NCBI RefSeq assembly: GCF_000568405.1
Contig: NZ_ARZY01000001.1
Span: 186,001 to 250,000, forward strand
Length of the DNA: 64,000 bases
Source of the DNA: Catenovulum agarivorans DS-2
GTDB taxonomy: Bacteria > Pseudomonadota > Gammaproteobacteria > Enterobacterales > Alteromonadaceae
Direction: 5' to 3'
Shown here piece by piece: positions 27,804 through 36,654 of this stretch; position 1 is the first letter of the stretch, and every line of letters starts with the position of its first letter. A model generated the notes under the pieces. That model had not been told where the DNA came from, searched no databases, and was given only the letters and a program-made list of their open reading frames with translations. Position numbers and translations under genes: made by a program.

Positions 27804-27895
27804 AATGCTTGTTATCTAAAAGCTCGTGTTAAGACCAAGCTATTATGCCTTGGTTCATTCTGTTTTTTAAAGATTAATTTAGGTATCGCCGTTTT

Positions 27896-28537
27896 ATGAA
27901 GAAATTATTGGATGATTTTCCCTACAGTTTAAACAAACAAGACGTTGAGGTCGTGGCAAAAAAAAGCCTGTTTTCGCGATTTTTTAATGTTTCATTAGTT
28001 TCGTTTAAGCATAAGCTATTTGCTGGCGGTTGGTCTGATACTGTTGAGCGCGAAATTTTTGAGCGTGGTGATGCTGTGGTTGTTTTACCTTATGATCCGA
28101 TACTTGATCAAATCGTTATGGTGGAACAGATAAGAGTCGGCTGTATGGAAAATGCACCACACCCATGGGCTTTTGAACTGGTTGGTGGCATGGTTGAACC
28201 TGGGCAAAGTATTGAAAGTGTTGCACTGCGTGAAACTGAAGAAGAAACTGGTCTGCACGCAACCGATTTAATCCCGATGCAAAGTTATTTATCTAGTTGC
28301 GGCGGGACCAGTGAGCGTATTTTTTTATATGTTGCTAAAGTAGACTCGACTCAATGTGGTGATATTTGTGGGTTAGATTACGAACACGAAGACATTAAAG
28401 TACATCAGTTTAGCACGGAACAAGTGTTTCATTGGTTAGACAAGGGTATAATAGATGCCGCAGCTGTCGTAATTGCACTACAATGGTTTAAACTACATAA
28501 ACAAAATGTTTTAGATAAGTGGGCATCAAAAGGTTAA
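27896..28537 (+). CDS. nudF: ADP-ribose pyrophosphatase, Nudix family
   Basis: 213 residues (E. coli 209). Hydrolyses ADP-ribose to AMP and ribose 5-phosphate. Nudix box begins at GGMVEPG near residue 99 and ends REETEEETG-like (RETEEETGL near 115), with the catalytic glutamates present. The preceding PYDPILDQIVMVEQIRVG and HPWAFELVGG are typical of the ADPRase subfamily. First of a tight five-gene run to parE with gaps of 0-21 bp, the same order as E. coli nudF-yqiB-cpdA-yqiA-parE. Confidence 0.95.
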   Translation: MKKLLDDFPYSLNKQDVEVVAKKSLFSRFFNVSLVSFKHKLFAGGWSDTVEREIFERGDAVVVLPYDPILDQIVMVEQIRVGCMENAPHPWAFELVGGMVEPGQSIESVALRETEEETGLHATDLIPMQSYLSSCGGTSERIFLYVAKVDSTQCGDICGLDYEHEDIKVHQFSTEQVFHWLDKGIIDAAAVVIALQWFKLHKQNVLDKWASKG

Positions 28538-28978
28538 ATGAGTTTGCGCAGAAAGAAGTACGTACCAGATATCGCTGAGCTAAATCGCGTTTGCGAGCAT
28601 AATTTTATGCTGTTGGCACGTATTGTTCAATCGTGGGAGCTTGCTGCTATCAGCCAGTTTGAAACCGGCCCGTTTGCTGTGTTTCAAATAAAAGTGACAG
28701 AAGCGAGTAAGTTTACGACCCATGTTGAAATGCGTCAGTTGTCTGCAAGTATGCCTGATCTCATGCAACCGAAAGTATTAATTAGAGTTTATCATGATGC
28801 GAAAATGGCTGAAGTTGTGTCTAGTCAAAATGCTTCACGCATTCAACCAAGCTATCTGTATCCTAACCCTCAAATGCGTCAGCCAGACGAGAAAATGCAA
28901 ATTAATCAGTTTTTGAACGAGTGGCTAAAATATTGTTTGCACAGTGGTTTAGCCATGCATAAACAGGTATTTGGATAA
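28538..28978 (+). CDS. yqiB: DUF1249 family protein YqiB
   Basis: 146 residues; starts on the base after the nudF stop. Matches the small conserved DUF1249 family by size, by the LNRVCEHNFMLLARI start, the RVYHDAKMAEV centre and the PNPQMRQPDEKMQINQFLNEWL end, and by its position between nudF and cpdA. Function not known; in E. coli it is linked to cAMP phosphodiesterase only by gene order. Confidence 0.9.
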   Translation: MSLRRKKYVPDIAELNRVCEHNFMLLARIVQSWELAAISQFETGPFAVFQIKVTEASKFTTHVEMRQLSASMPDLMQPKVLIRVYHDAKMAEVVSSQNASRIQPSYLYPNPQMRQPDEKMQINQFLNEWLKYCLHSGLAMHKQVFG

Positions 28979-29749
28979 ATGCCCAGTAAATTATTACAAA
29001 TTACAGATTGCCATTTAAAAGCCGATAAAAACACTTTGTTCCACAATGTTAACCCATACCAACGTTTGGCAAATTGTTTGGCCTATGCACACAAGCAAAC
29101 ACAATCTAACTCTGAATTAGCTGCAATTTTATTAACAGGTGACTTAGTTCAAGATGAAGTTGAAAGCAGTTATCAGCAGCTGGTTGAACTGGTGAATCAA
29201 TATCCGTGGTCTGTGCCAATTTGTTTAGTCCCAGGTAACCACGACGAACCAAATTTATTTGCCCAAGCAAAAAATGCCATTGGTGCTTATTCAATGCCAT
29301 TGCTCGAATTAGGACAGTGGCAAATAGCGCTGTTTGATAGTTTTGATGAAAACGGCCATGGTGGTGGACGCATAGACGAAGCGCAAGTCGACTACATCTA
29401 TCAATTGCTTAATCAATCTTCTGCCCAGTTTTTATTGGCTGTGCTGCACCATCATTTGTTGCCTTATGGCGGTTTTATTGATAATTATCCATTACGCGAC
29501 TCAGAATACTTCTATAGTTGGGCGGTCGAACAAGCAAAAAGCGCTCGCAATAAATTAACAGCGGTTGTGCATGGTCATGTTCATGCGCACAAATGTCGTT
29601 ATTTAGATTTAATCCCTGTATATGGCAGTATCGCAAGTTCAGTGCAGTTTGAGCATTCAACTGGCGAGATTAACAGTTGCCAGTATGGTTTAACCCAAGT
29701 TACCTTATACGAAGATGGGCAGGTAACCACTCAAGCCATTTATTTGTAA
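28979..29749 (+). CDS. cpdA: 3',5'-cyclic AMP phosphodiesterase
   Basis: 256 residues of the calcineurin-like phosphoesterase fold. All metal-binding blocks are visible in order: QITDCHLK (D-x-H) near residue 7, TGDLVQDE near 55, VPGNHDEPN near 82, LHHHLLPYG near 160 and VHGHVHAHK near 198. Degrades cAMP and so lowers CRP activity. Abuts yqiB with no gap. The operon link to nudF and parE is conserved from E. coli. Confidence 0.94.
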   Translation: MPSKLLQITDCHLKADKNTLFHNVNPYQRLANCLAYAHKQTQSNSELAAILLTGDLVQDEVESSYQQLVELVNQYPWSVPICLVPGNHDEPNLFAQAKNAIGAYSMPLLELGQWQIALFDSFDENGHGGGRIDEAQVDYIYQLLNQSSAQFLLAVLHHHLLPYGGFIDNYPLRDSEYFYSWAVEQAKSARNKLTAVVHGHVHAHKCRYLDLIPVYGSIASSVQFEHSTGEINSCQYGLTQVTLYEDGQVTTQAIYL

Positions 29750-29761
29750 GTTGTACATCGA

Positions 29762-30349
29762 ATGAAAAAAATTGTTTATCTACATGGCTTTTTAAGCTCA
29801 CCCAAATCGGTGAAAGCGCAACAAACGGTCGCGTATTGCCAACAATATTACCCAGATAGCATTGAAATAGTGGCACCACAACTGGCCAACACGCCTGAGC
29901 AAGTGGCGATACAATTAGCCAAGATTTTGCGCGAGCAAGACATCATAGGTTTTATTGGCAGTTCTTTGGGTGGGTACTTAGCCAGCTATTGCGCGGCTAA
30001 AACGGCTTTGCCTGCGGTATTAATTAATCCTGCTGCCTATCCATACCAGTTATTGTCTGATTATTTAGGTGAGCATCAGCATCCTTATACGAATGAAAAG
30101 TTTGTTATCGATGAGCAATTTAATGCTGCACTTCGTCAATTTGATGTCACTACTCAAGAGTTGCAAGCTTTAAAAATTTCAGTATGGTTACAAACCGAAG
30201 ATGAAACGTTAAATTATAAAGAAGCCGAAGAAAAATATAAGCACAATGAACTGAACATTCAGGCGGGTGGTTCGCATGCATTCGATAACTATTTAGAATG
30301 CTTGCCAACCATGTTGCAGTACCTATTTAACCATCAGTTCGTTAAATAA
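29762..30349 (+). CDS. yqiA: YqiA-type alpha/beta-hydrolase esterase
   Basis: 195 residues (E. coli 193). Short UPF0227-like esterase: N-terminal IVYLHGFLSSPKSVKA, nucleophile elbow GSSLGGYLA near residue 66, VLINPAAYPY, and catalytic His in GGSHAFDNYLE near residue 178. Acts on short acyl esters in vitro in E. coli; physiological substrate unknown. Lies 12 bp after cpdA and 21 bp before parE. Confidence 0.93.
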   Translation: MKKIVYLHGFLSSPKSVKAQQTVAYCQQYYPDSIEIVAPQLANTPEQVAIQLAKILREQDIIGFIGSSLGGYLASYCAAKTALPAVLINPAAYPYQLLSDYLGEHQHPYTNEKFVIDEQFNAALRQFDVTTQELQALKISVWLQTEDETLNYKEAEEKYKHNELNIQAGGSHAFDNYLECLPTMLQYLFNHQFVK

Positions 30350-30370
30350 TAATCACCAGAAGATAATCAT

Positions 30371-32272
30371 ATGTCTCAACAATATAACGCAGAAGCAATT
30401 GAAGTATTAAGTGGTTTAGAGCCTGTACGCCGTCGTCCAGGCATGTATACAGATACCCAAAGGCCAAACCATTTAGGGCAAGAAGTTATTGATAACTCGG
30501 TTGATGAAGCTATGGCGGGGCATGCCAGCCAAATCAAGGTTATTTTGCATGAAGACCAGTCGTTAGAGGTTTTGGATAACGGCCGAGGTATGCCAGTTGA
30601 TATTCACCCAGAAGAAGGTGTACCAGGCGTTGAACTTATTTTAACTAAACTACATGCTGGTGGTAAGTTCTCGGGTAAAAACTATCAATTTTCTGGTGGT
30701 TTGCATGGGGTTGGCGTTTCGGTTGTAAACGCATTATCAACTCGGGTTGAAGTGACCGTACGTCGCGATGGCACAGTTTATCAAATCGCTTTTGAAAATG
30801 GTGACAAAGTTTCTGACCTGACTGAAATCGGCACATGTGGTAAACGTAATACAGGTACCAGCGTACATTTTTGGCCAGACGCGAGCTTTTTTGACTCAGC
30901 TAAATTCAGCGTTAGCAAGTTAATTCATGTACTAAAAGCTAAAGCGGTTTTATGTCCTGGGCTTGAAATTGAATTTAACGACAAAGTGAACAAAGAAACA
31001 CATAAATGGTGTTTCCAAGATGGTTTACGCGATTATTTAACCAGCTCAGTAGAAGGTTTTGAAACCCAACCAAAAGTACCATTTACTGGTGAGTTTGCGA
31101 GTAAAACCGAAGGTGCTGAGTGGGCGGTTACTTGGTTAATTGAAGGTGGTGAAGGGGTTTACGAAAGTTACGTAAACTTGATACCAACAGCACAAGGCGG
31201 TACACACGTTAATGGTTTGCGCCAAGGTTTGTTAGATGCAGTTCGTGAATTTTGTGAGTTTAGAAACTTAATTCCACGTGGTGTAAAGCTTACGCCAGAA
31301 GATGTGTGGGACAGATGTAGTTATATTCTGTCGGTCAAAATGCAAGATCCGCAATTTGCCGGTCAAACTAAAGAAAAATTATCATCTCGCCAATGTTCGG
31401 CTTTTGTATCTGGTGTCGTTAAAGATGCCTTTAGCTTGTGGCTAAACGAACACACTGATGTTGCTGAGTTGCTAGTAGAGTCGTTTATTTCTAATGCGCA
31501 AAAACGTATGCGTGCCGCGAAAAAAGTGGTGCGTAAAAAAGTCACTTCTGGCCCAGCATTACCGGGTAAATTAACCGATTGTACCTCGCAAGATTCAGGT
31601 CGCTCTGAGCTATTTTTAGTGGAAGGTGACTCTGCGGGTGGCTCAGCCAAACAAGCGCGCGATCGTGAATTTCAAGCAATCATGCCATTGCGCGGTAAAA
31701 TATTGAACACTTGGGAAGTGGATTCAGGGCAAATATTATCTTCACAAGAAATTCATGATATTTCTGTCGCTATCGGTATGGATCCAGACAGCACGGACTT
31801 GTCTAGTTTGCGCTACGATAAAATTTGTATTCTAGCTGATGCTGACTCGGATGGTTTGCATATCGCGACCCTTTTATGTGCGTTATTTGTAAAACACTTT
31901 AAACCTATGGTTGAAGCAGGGCATGTGTATGTTGCTATGCCACCGTTATACCGTATTGATGTCGGTAAAGAAGTTTATTACGCACTGGATGAAGATGAGA
32001 AAAACGGTATTTTAGACCGCATTGAAGCCGAGAAAAAACGTGGTAAAGTAAACGTGCAGCGCTTTAAAGGTTTAGGTGAAATGAACCCATTACAATTGCG
32101 TGAAACGACTATGGATCCAAACACTCGTCGTTTAGTGCAATTAACCATAGATGAAAGCCCAGCCACTTTTGAGTTAATGGATATGCTACTGGCGAAAAAA
32201 CGCAGTAGCGATAGAAAGTCTTGGTTGGAGCAAAAAGGTGACCAAGCTGAGTTGTTAGCAGCTCAGCTATAG
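30371..32272 (+). CDS. parE: DNA topoisomerase IV subunit B
   Basis: 633 residues. GHKL ATPase: EVIDNSVDEAMAG near residue 38, DNGRGMPVDIHPEEG, then GGLHGVGVSVVNALS near residue 108. The TOPRIM part has LFLVEGDSAGGSAKQARDR near residue 415 and ILADADSDGLHI near 490, with RFKGLGEMNP following. The absence of the long GyrB insertion separates it from GyrB. Decatenates daughter chromosomes together with ParC, whose gene is not adjacent. Followed by a strong hairpin terminator. Confidence 0.97.
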   Translation: MSQQYNAEAIEVLSGLEPVRRRPGMYTDTQRPNHLGQEVIDNSVDEAMAGHASQIKVILHEDQSLEVLDNGRGMPVDIHPEEGVPGVELILTKLHAGGKFSGKNYQFSGGLHGVGVSVVNALSTRVEVTVRRDGTVYQIAFENGDKVSDLTEIGTCGKRNTGTSVHFWPDASFFDSAKFSVSKLIHVLKAKAVLCPGLEIEFNDKVNKETHKWCFQDGLRDYLTSSVEGFETQPKVPFTGEFASKTEGAEWAVTWLIEGGEGVYESYVNLIPTAQGGTHVNGLRQGLLDAVREFCEFRNLIPRGVKLTPEDVWDRCSYILSVKMQDPQFAGQTKEKLSSRQCSAFVSGVVKDAFSLWLNEHTDVAELLVESFISNAQKRMRAAKKVVRKKVTSGPALPGKLTDCTSQDSGRSELFLVEGDSAGGSAKQARDREFQAIMPLRGKILNTWEVDSGQILSSQEIHDISVAIGMDPDSTDLSSLRYDKICILADADSDGLHIATLLCALFVKHFKPMVEAGHVYVAMPPLYRIDVGKEVYYALDEDEKNGILDRIEAEKKRGKVNVQRFKGLGEMNPLQLRETTMDPNTRRLVQLTIDESPATFELMDMLLAKKRSSDRKSWLEQKGDQAELLAAQL

Positions 32273-32284
32273 TTAAAGCTGTAT

Positions 32285-32318
32285 GAATAAAAGCTGATTA
32301 CATTTTCAGCTTTTATTC
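32285..32318. terminator. Bidirectional terminator between parE and the aspartoacylase-like gene
   Basis: Perfect 13-bp inverted repeat GAATAAAAGCTGA / TCAGCTTTTATTC (32285-32297 and 32306-32318). Serves the convergent genes on both sides; the stop codon of the minus-strand gene is inside the right arm. Confidence 0.8.
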
Positions 32319-33344
32319 TTTTGGGTTGATTGGGTCGTCTATTATTTGTAAATCGTCATTCATTTGTTCAATATGTTCGACGACTTCGTCTGGCGCTTCA
32401 AAATTTGCGACGTGGTACATAGCTTCACCTTCTTGAATTAAAGGTATATTCTGCTTGCCGATAATCACGCCGCTTCTAGGCGCTAACAGCTTTTCAACAA
32501 AACGGCCATTTGGGCTGCATATTTCCGCTAAGGTTTCTCCTTTCCTAACCCACTGACCCAATTTCTTCACGTCTCTTACCATACCACTGGTACTAGCACG
32601 TACCCAGCTACTAGAATAAGCGATGAAAGGTTCAATCTTGCTCGCTTTACTGCGTTTGCTGATCATTCCGAGCTCAGCCAATATATTGGTAATACCTTTA
32701 ATGCCCGCTCGAATAGATAACTCATCAAACCTTAACGCTTGGCCTGCTTCATATAACAGAATTTTAGTGCCTTGCTCAGCAGCGACTTGCCTAAGTGAAC
32801 CGTCGCGTAAATCCGAATTGAGTAATACTGGCACACCAAAAGCACGCGCCAACATTTGTGTTTCTTCATCCGCTAAGTTTGCGCGTACTTGTGGGTAATT
32901 ACTGCGGTGAATTGCGCCCGTATGCAAGTCGATACCATAATTACATTTATGCACAATTTCGTGTAAAAACATGTGTGCGAGTCGTCCAGCCAGTGAACCT
33001 TTGGGTGAACCTGGAAAGCTGCGGTTTAAATCGCGTCTATCGGGCAAATAACGACTTTGATTTAATAGGCCATATACATTTACCACCGGCACTGCGATTA
33101 GTGTGCCTTTGCTCAATTTAAACGACTTTTGCAGTAACAAACGGCGAATTATTTCGATCCCATTGAGTTCGTCACCATGAATTGCTGCACTAATAAACAA
33201 GGTTGGCCCTGGTTTTTTGGCGCGGATCACCTCAACAGGCATTGACAGGTTGGTATCTGAATAAAGGCTCGCAACTGGTAGTTCAAGCTTTACGCGTTGA
33301 CCTAAACCAATAGTGTGTTCGCCTATTTGGAGTGAGTTTGACAT
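32313..33344 (-). CDS. Succinylglutamate desuccinylase/aspartoacylase family protein
   Basis: 343 residues of the M14-like AstE/AspA family. Zinc site: AAIHGDELNGIEI near residue 55 (H-x-x-E) and IDLHTGAIHRSN near 156; NRSFPGSPKGS near 115 is the substrate-binding region. A C-terminal barrel-like domain with RKGETLAEICSPNG and EEAMYHVANF-type sequence resembles the large soluble AstE-like group whose substrates are unknown. No arginine-succinyltransferase genes are nearby, so a role in arginine breakdown is not supported. Cytoplasmic; no signal peptide. Confidence 0.88.
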   Translation of the reverse strand: MSNSLQIGEHTIGLGQRVKLELPVASLYSDTNLSMPVEVIRAKKPGPTLFISAAIHGDELNGIEIIRRLLLQKSFKLSKGTLIAVPVVNVYGLLNQSRYLPDRRDLNRSFPGSPKGSLAGRLAHMFLHEIVHKCNYGIDLHTGAIHRSNYPQVRANLADEETQMLARAFGVPVLLNSDLRDGSLRQVAAEQGTKILLYEAGQALRFDELSIRAGIKGITNILAELGMISKRSKASKIEPFIAYSSSWVRASTSGMVRDVKKLGQWVRKGETLAEICSPNGRFVEKLLAPRSGVIIGKQNIPLIQEGEAMYHVANFEAPDEVVEHIEQMNDDLQIIDDPINPKE

Positions 33345-33404
33345 CGAGGTTTAATTCTACTCTATAACTAATACTTATGACGTTATAGCAGAAATAATTA
33401 AAAA

Positions 33405-33430
33405 AGCGCATGGAATTTTTACCATGCGCT
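33405..33430 (-). terminator. Intrinsic terminator after nhaD
   Basis: AGCGCATGG (33405-33413) pairs with CCATGCGCT (33422-33430) around an 8-nt loop, 11 bp past the nhaD stop. Read leftward the stem is followed by a run of T (TTTTT AATTATT). Confidence 0.85.
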
Positions 33431-33441
33431 GTAGATTTTTA

Positions 33442-34929
33442 TTATCCGTTGATCCAAAGGTGGACAAATATTGATGCAATGTAACCCAGCGCGATCGCCC
33501 AGCTCCATTTAAGGTGTCCAAAAAATGAATAATTGCCTTTTGATTGTCCCATTAATGCAACACCAGCAGCTGAGCCTACTGATAATAAGCTACCACCTAC
33601 ACCTGCAGTCATAGTAACTAATAACCATTGACTAACATCCATTGGTGGGTTCATGGCAATAACAGCGTACATAACAGGAATGTTATCGACGATAGCAGAT
33701 AATACACCTGCTGCTATGTTGGCATAAGTGGGATCCCAATTGGTATACATAGCTTCGGAAATAAGCGATAGATACCCAATAAAGCCTAAGCCACCAACAC
33801 ACATAACAACACCGAAAAAGAATAACAGCGTATCCCATTCTGCTTGAGCAACTTTGGTAAAAACATCAAAAGGCACAACTTGACCTAAGCGCTTGAGTGC
33901 TTTGTCGTCTTTGCGTTTTTCCGCTTCGGTTCGTTTTTTCGCAAGTGATCTTGGTAAACTTCTACGCAAGTAATACCCAAAAAACTTAAGGTATCCAAGA
34001 CCCGTCATCATCCCCAACACAGGCGGCATACCGAACGCGCTATGGGCCATCACCGAGGTGGCTATGGTTAAAATAAACAAGAAGGTAATGCGTTTTGCAC
34101 CACGCTTCATTTCAAACTCTTCTAAAACAACATGGCTAGGTGCTGAGCTAATAAATAAACTCATAATCGTTGCTGGTACAACAAAGTTAACGACTGAAGG
34201 CACAAACAATACAAAAAATTGTTCAAAATGAACGATTCCTGCTTGCCAAACCATTAGTGTGGTAATGTCGCCAAACGGACTGAATGCACCACCAGCGTTA
34301 GACGCAACAACTATGTTAATACAGGCAATATTAATGAATTGCTTATTGCCTTTGGCGACTTTAAGCACAATGGCACACATAAGCATTGCCGTGGTCAGGT
34401 TATTTGCAAAAGACGAAATAGCAAATGCCATAACTCCAGTTAACCAGAAAAGGCTACGTAAGCTCAAACCTTTGGATATCATCCACACGCGAATAGCATC
34501 AAAAACTCTGCGCTCTTCCATTGCATTTATGTAGGTCATTGCCACAAGTAAAAATAGCAACAGTTCAGCATACTCTAACAGGTTGTGTTCAAATACTTCT
34601 TTTGCGATGTCTTGCAGGCCGTGTTGGCTATATATCCATCCCAACATAAACCAAATGATCCCAGCTGCAACCAGCACAGGTTTAGACTTGCGCATGTGTA
34701 AATAGTCTTCGGCAATAACCAAGCTGTATGCCAACACAAATATGCCTACGGCTAAATAACCGATAGTGTGATTGGTTAGGTCTAAAGCTTGTTCGTGGCC
34801 TGCAGCGGCTGCCCATAGATTGGGAGAGACAAAAGCTGCAATTGCAGCAAAAGCGTATATCAAATTATTACGCCAAGTTTGATCATGTAAATTGTGCTTT
34901 GACATATCGAATGTTACTGCCTCAAACAT
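33442..34929 (-). CDS. nhaD: Na+/H+ antiporter NhaD
   Basis: 495 residues, about 12-13 membrane segments across the whole length. The N-terminus has a hydrophobic leader (to SPNLWAAAAG) before the first transport helix, as in NhaD of halotolerant bacteria. Motifs: FAISSFANNLTTAMLMCAIVL, NIVVASNAGGAFSPFGDITTLMVW and LSAIVDNIPVMYAVIAM. These fit the ion-transporter (IT) superfamily NhaD group. Exports Na+ in exchange for protons at alkaline pH and high salt, which fits a marine habitat. Start is ATG 34929, or ATG 34905 (MSKHNL), neither with a clear ribosome site. Confidence 0.93.
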   Translation of the reverse strand: MFEAVTFDMSKHNLHDQTWRNNLIYAFAAIAAFVSPNLWAAAAGHEQALDLTNHTIGYLAVGIFVLAYSLVIAEDYLHMRKSKPVLVAAGIIWFMLGWIYSQHGLQDIAKEVFEHNLLEYAELLLFLLVAMTYINAMEERRVFDAIRVWMISKGLSLRSLFWLTGVMAFAISSFANNLTTAMLMCAIVLKVAKGNKQFINIACINIVVASNAGGAFSPFGDITTLMVWQAGIVHFEQFFVLFVPSVVNFVVPATIMSLFISSAPSHVVLEEFEMKRGAKRITFLFILTIATSVMAHSAFGMPPVLGMMTGLGYLKFFGYYLRRSLPRSLAKKRTEAEKRKDDKALKRLGQVVPFDVFTKVAQAEWDTLLFFFGVVMCVGGLGFIGYLSLISEAMYTNWDPTYANIAAGVLSAIVDNIPVMYAVIAMNPPMDVSQWLLVTMTAGVGGSLLSVGSAAGVALMGQSKGNYSFFGHLKWSWAIALGYIASIFVHLWING

Positions 34930-35247
34930 TTAGTTGAACTTATTTGTATGGCGCGCGACTTTACCACACTCACTAAGGGCACGGTATGGCTATTTTGACA
35001 TTTTTATGAATTTGTTGGCACTTTTTTGGTGCAATGCACCAGAAGGTTAATTGTTATGAGTTTACTCAGTTTATTTGTGTTTTTAATGTTACTTTGCTTG
35101 ATTTTGGTGCGTTAATTTTGTTAACAAAATAGTAAAGTAAATTAATTGAATTTGCGATTAAAAACAGCTCAGCAAAAATGTAAAGATTGCGTAAACTTAA
35201 GCTGACAGGGTTTAAAAAAATCAAGGGTTGAATAGGATAATTACAAC
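34930..35247. promoter_or_regulatory. 318-bp intergenic region with two palindromes, before the RND efflux operon
   Basis: No gene is supported in this divergent region between nhaD and the efflux operon. It holds TGGTGCA-A-TGCACCA (35027-35041), a perfect 7-1-7 inverted repeat, and the perfect 16-bp palindrome ATTTTGTTAACAAAAT (35115-35130). The 9-mer TTTTGGTGC that opens the first repeat recurs at 35102-35110. These look like operator sites; AGGA at 35234-35237 is the ribosome site for the first efflux gene. I could not place a convincing -35/-10 pair. Confidence 0.5.
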
Positions 35248-36654
35248 ATGACAATAAAAATCGATAAGTGCCACTTAATGACCAAAAAATTACTCACTAT
35301 TGGCGTTTGTGCAGTGTTAGCTGCTTGCCAACAAACGAGTGAATATCAATTATCTAAAACAGTTAATCAACCTGACGCTTGGCAGACCAGTTTGCCTGCA
35401 CAAGAAAATGCGCAAGCCTATTTACATTTAGCCGATTGGCTTAAATCCCCAGTGTTGAAAGATTTATTGACAAAGGCGTTGCAGGATAATTTTGATGTTC
35501 AGCTAAAGCGTTTAGAGTTAGAAAAAGCACAGCAGAGGTTAGTGCAAGCTGGCAGCAACTTGTGGCCTGATGTCAATTTGGCATTTTCAAGCAGCCGTAA
35601 TAGTGGTAACTCTACCAATCATAATCTATCGGTAAATGCGAACTATGAAGTCGATATTTGGGGAAAGTTGTCAAGGGCTGAACAAATTGCCCAACTAAAT
35701 TATCAAAAGGCCAAAATTGACTTACAAAACGCCGAACTGAACTTGGTGAGTCAGCTAACTCAACTTTGGTTTACCAAAGCGGCGCAAGTTCAAACTTATC
35801 AATTATTACAAAAGCGTTTCGACAATGTGCAAAGCAATTTGGATATTATTGAAAATGGTTATAAAAGTGGTTTAAACAGTGCTTTAGACGTGTATTTAAC
35901 ACGAAATAGCTTAGAAAGTGAAAAATCAACACTGGTCAGTCAGCAGCAAGCTATTGAAGCAACTAACCGCAGGTTACAATTATTATTGGGTGAGTATCCA
36001 AGTAAATATCTACAGACCGACATAGACTTAACCAAGCTTGATTATCAATTTCCAACTGAACTACCGTCCGATTTAATTAAAGCGCGTCCTGATGTGCAAC
36101 AGGCTTGGATAAATGTATTAATTGATGATGCGTCATTAGCGATTGCGCATAAAAACCGTTTTCCAAGTATCTCTTTGCGCGCTTCGGTTTCTGATTCACA
36201 AAGCAGTTTAGCTGATTTATTTAGTGGTAGCTTAGCTTGGTCGATAGCGGCTTCGGTGAGCCAGCCGTTATTTAGGGCGGGCGAGTTAAAGGCCGCACAA
36301 ATGATTGCCGATTTAAATTTGCAGCAAAGTGAAGTGCGCTATGTACAAGCTTTGTATAACGCATTCGAATCGGTTGAGCTGGCATTAGCTGAGCACGAGA
36401 GTTTGCGCCAACGATTGATTCATAGTGAAAACTCCAAGATTAATGCGGAAAAAGCAGAACAGTTGGCATTTGAACAGTATTTAGCGGGTATTAGTAGTTA
36501 CTCAACCTATCTAGAAGCGCAACGGCGCGCATTTAATGCAAATACCCAAGTGATAAGTTTAAAGCGAGACATTATTTTAAATCAAATTAAGCTTCATCAA
36601 GCCTTAGGTGGAGACTATACCATTGATAAATTACAAGGGGATCTAGGTGGTTAA
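35248..36654 (+). CDS. Outer-membrane efflux lipoprotein, NodT/OprM type
   Basis: 468 residues. Lipoprotein signal with lipobox VLAAC (Cys near residue 27 from this start). The TolC-like two-repeat fold follows: QDNFDVQLKRLELEKAQQRL, VNANYEVDIWGKLSRAEQIAQ and ARPDVQQAWINV, the hallmark NodT pieces. Exit duct of the tripartite pump encoded with the next two genes. The ATG at 35248 has AGGA 10 nt upstream; an internal ATG at 35278 would give a shorter and more ordinary signal peptide. Overlaps the adaptor gene by 8 bp. Confidence 0.93.
   Translation: MTIKIDKCHLMTKKLLTIGVCAVLAACQQTSEYQLSKTVNQPDAWQTSLPAQENAQAYLHLADWLKSPVLKDLLTKALQDNFDVQLKRLELEKAQQRLVQAGSNLWPDVNLAFSSSRNSGNSTNHNLSVNANYEVDIWGKLSRAEQIAQLNYQKAKIDLQNAELNLVSQLTQLWFTKAAQVQTYQLLQKRFDNVQSNLDIIENGYKSGLNSALDVYLTRNSLESEKSTLVSQQQAIEATNRRLQLLLGEYPSKYLQTDIDLTKLDYQFPTELPSDLIKARPDVQQAWINVLIDDASLAIAHKNRFPSISLRASVSDSQSSLADLFSGSLAWSIAASVSQPLFRAGELKAAQMIADLNLQQSEVRYVQALYNAFESVELALAEHESLRQRLIHSENSKINAEKAEQLAFEQYLAGISSYSTYLEAQRRAFNANTQVISLKRDIILNQIKLHQALGGDYTIDKLQGDLGG

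Noticed and set aside
35016-35032. Possible sigma-54 promoter (TTGGCAC followed by TTGGTGC) before the efflux operon
   Set aside because: The -24 GG and the -12 GC are 12 bases apart rather than 10, and the second half is TGGTGC, not TTGCA.
35066-35254. 62-codon minus-strand open frame in the nhaD-efflux gap
   Set aside because: No ribosome site, low-complexity AT-rich sequence, and it would cover the palindromes; taken as chance.
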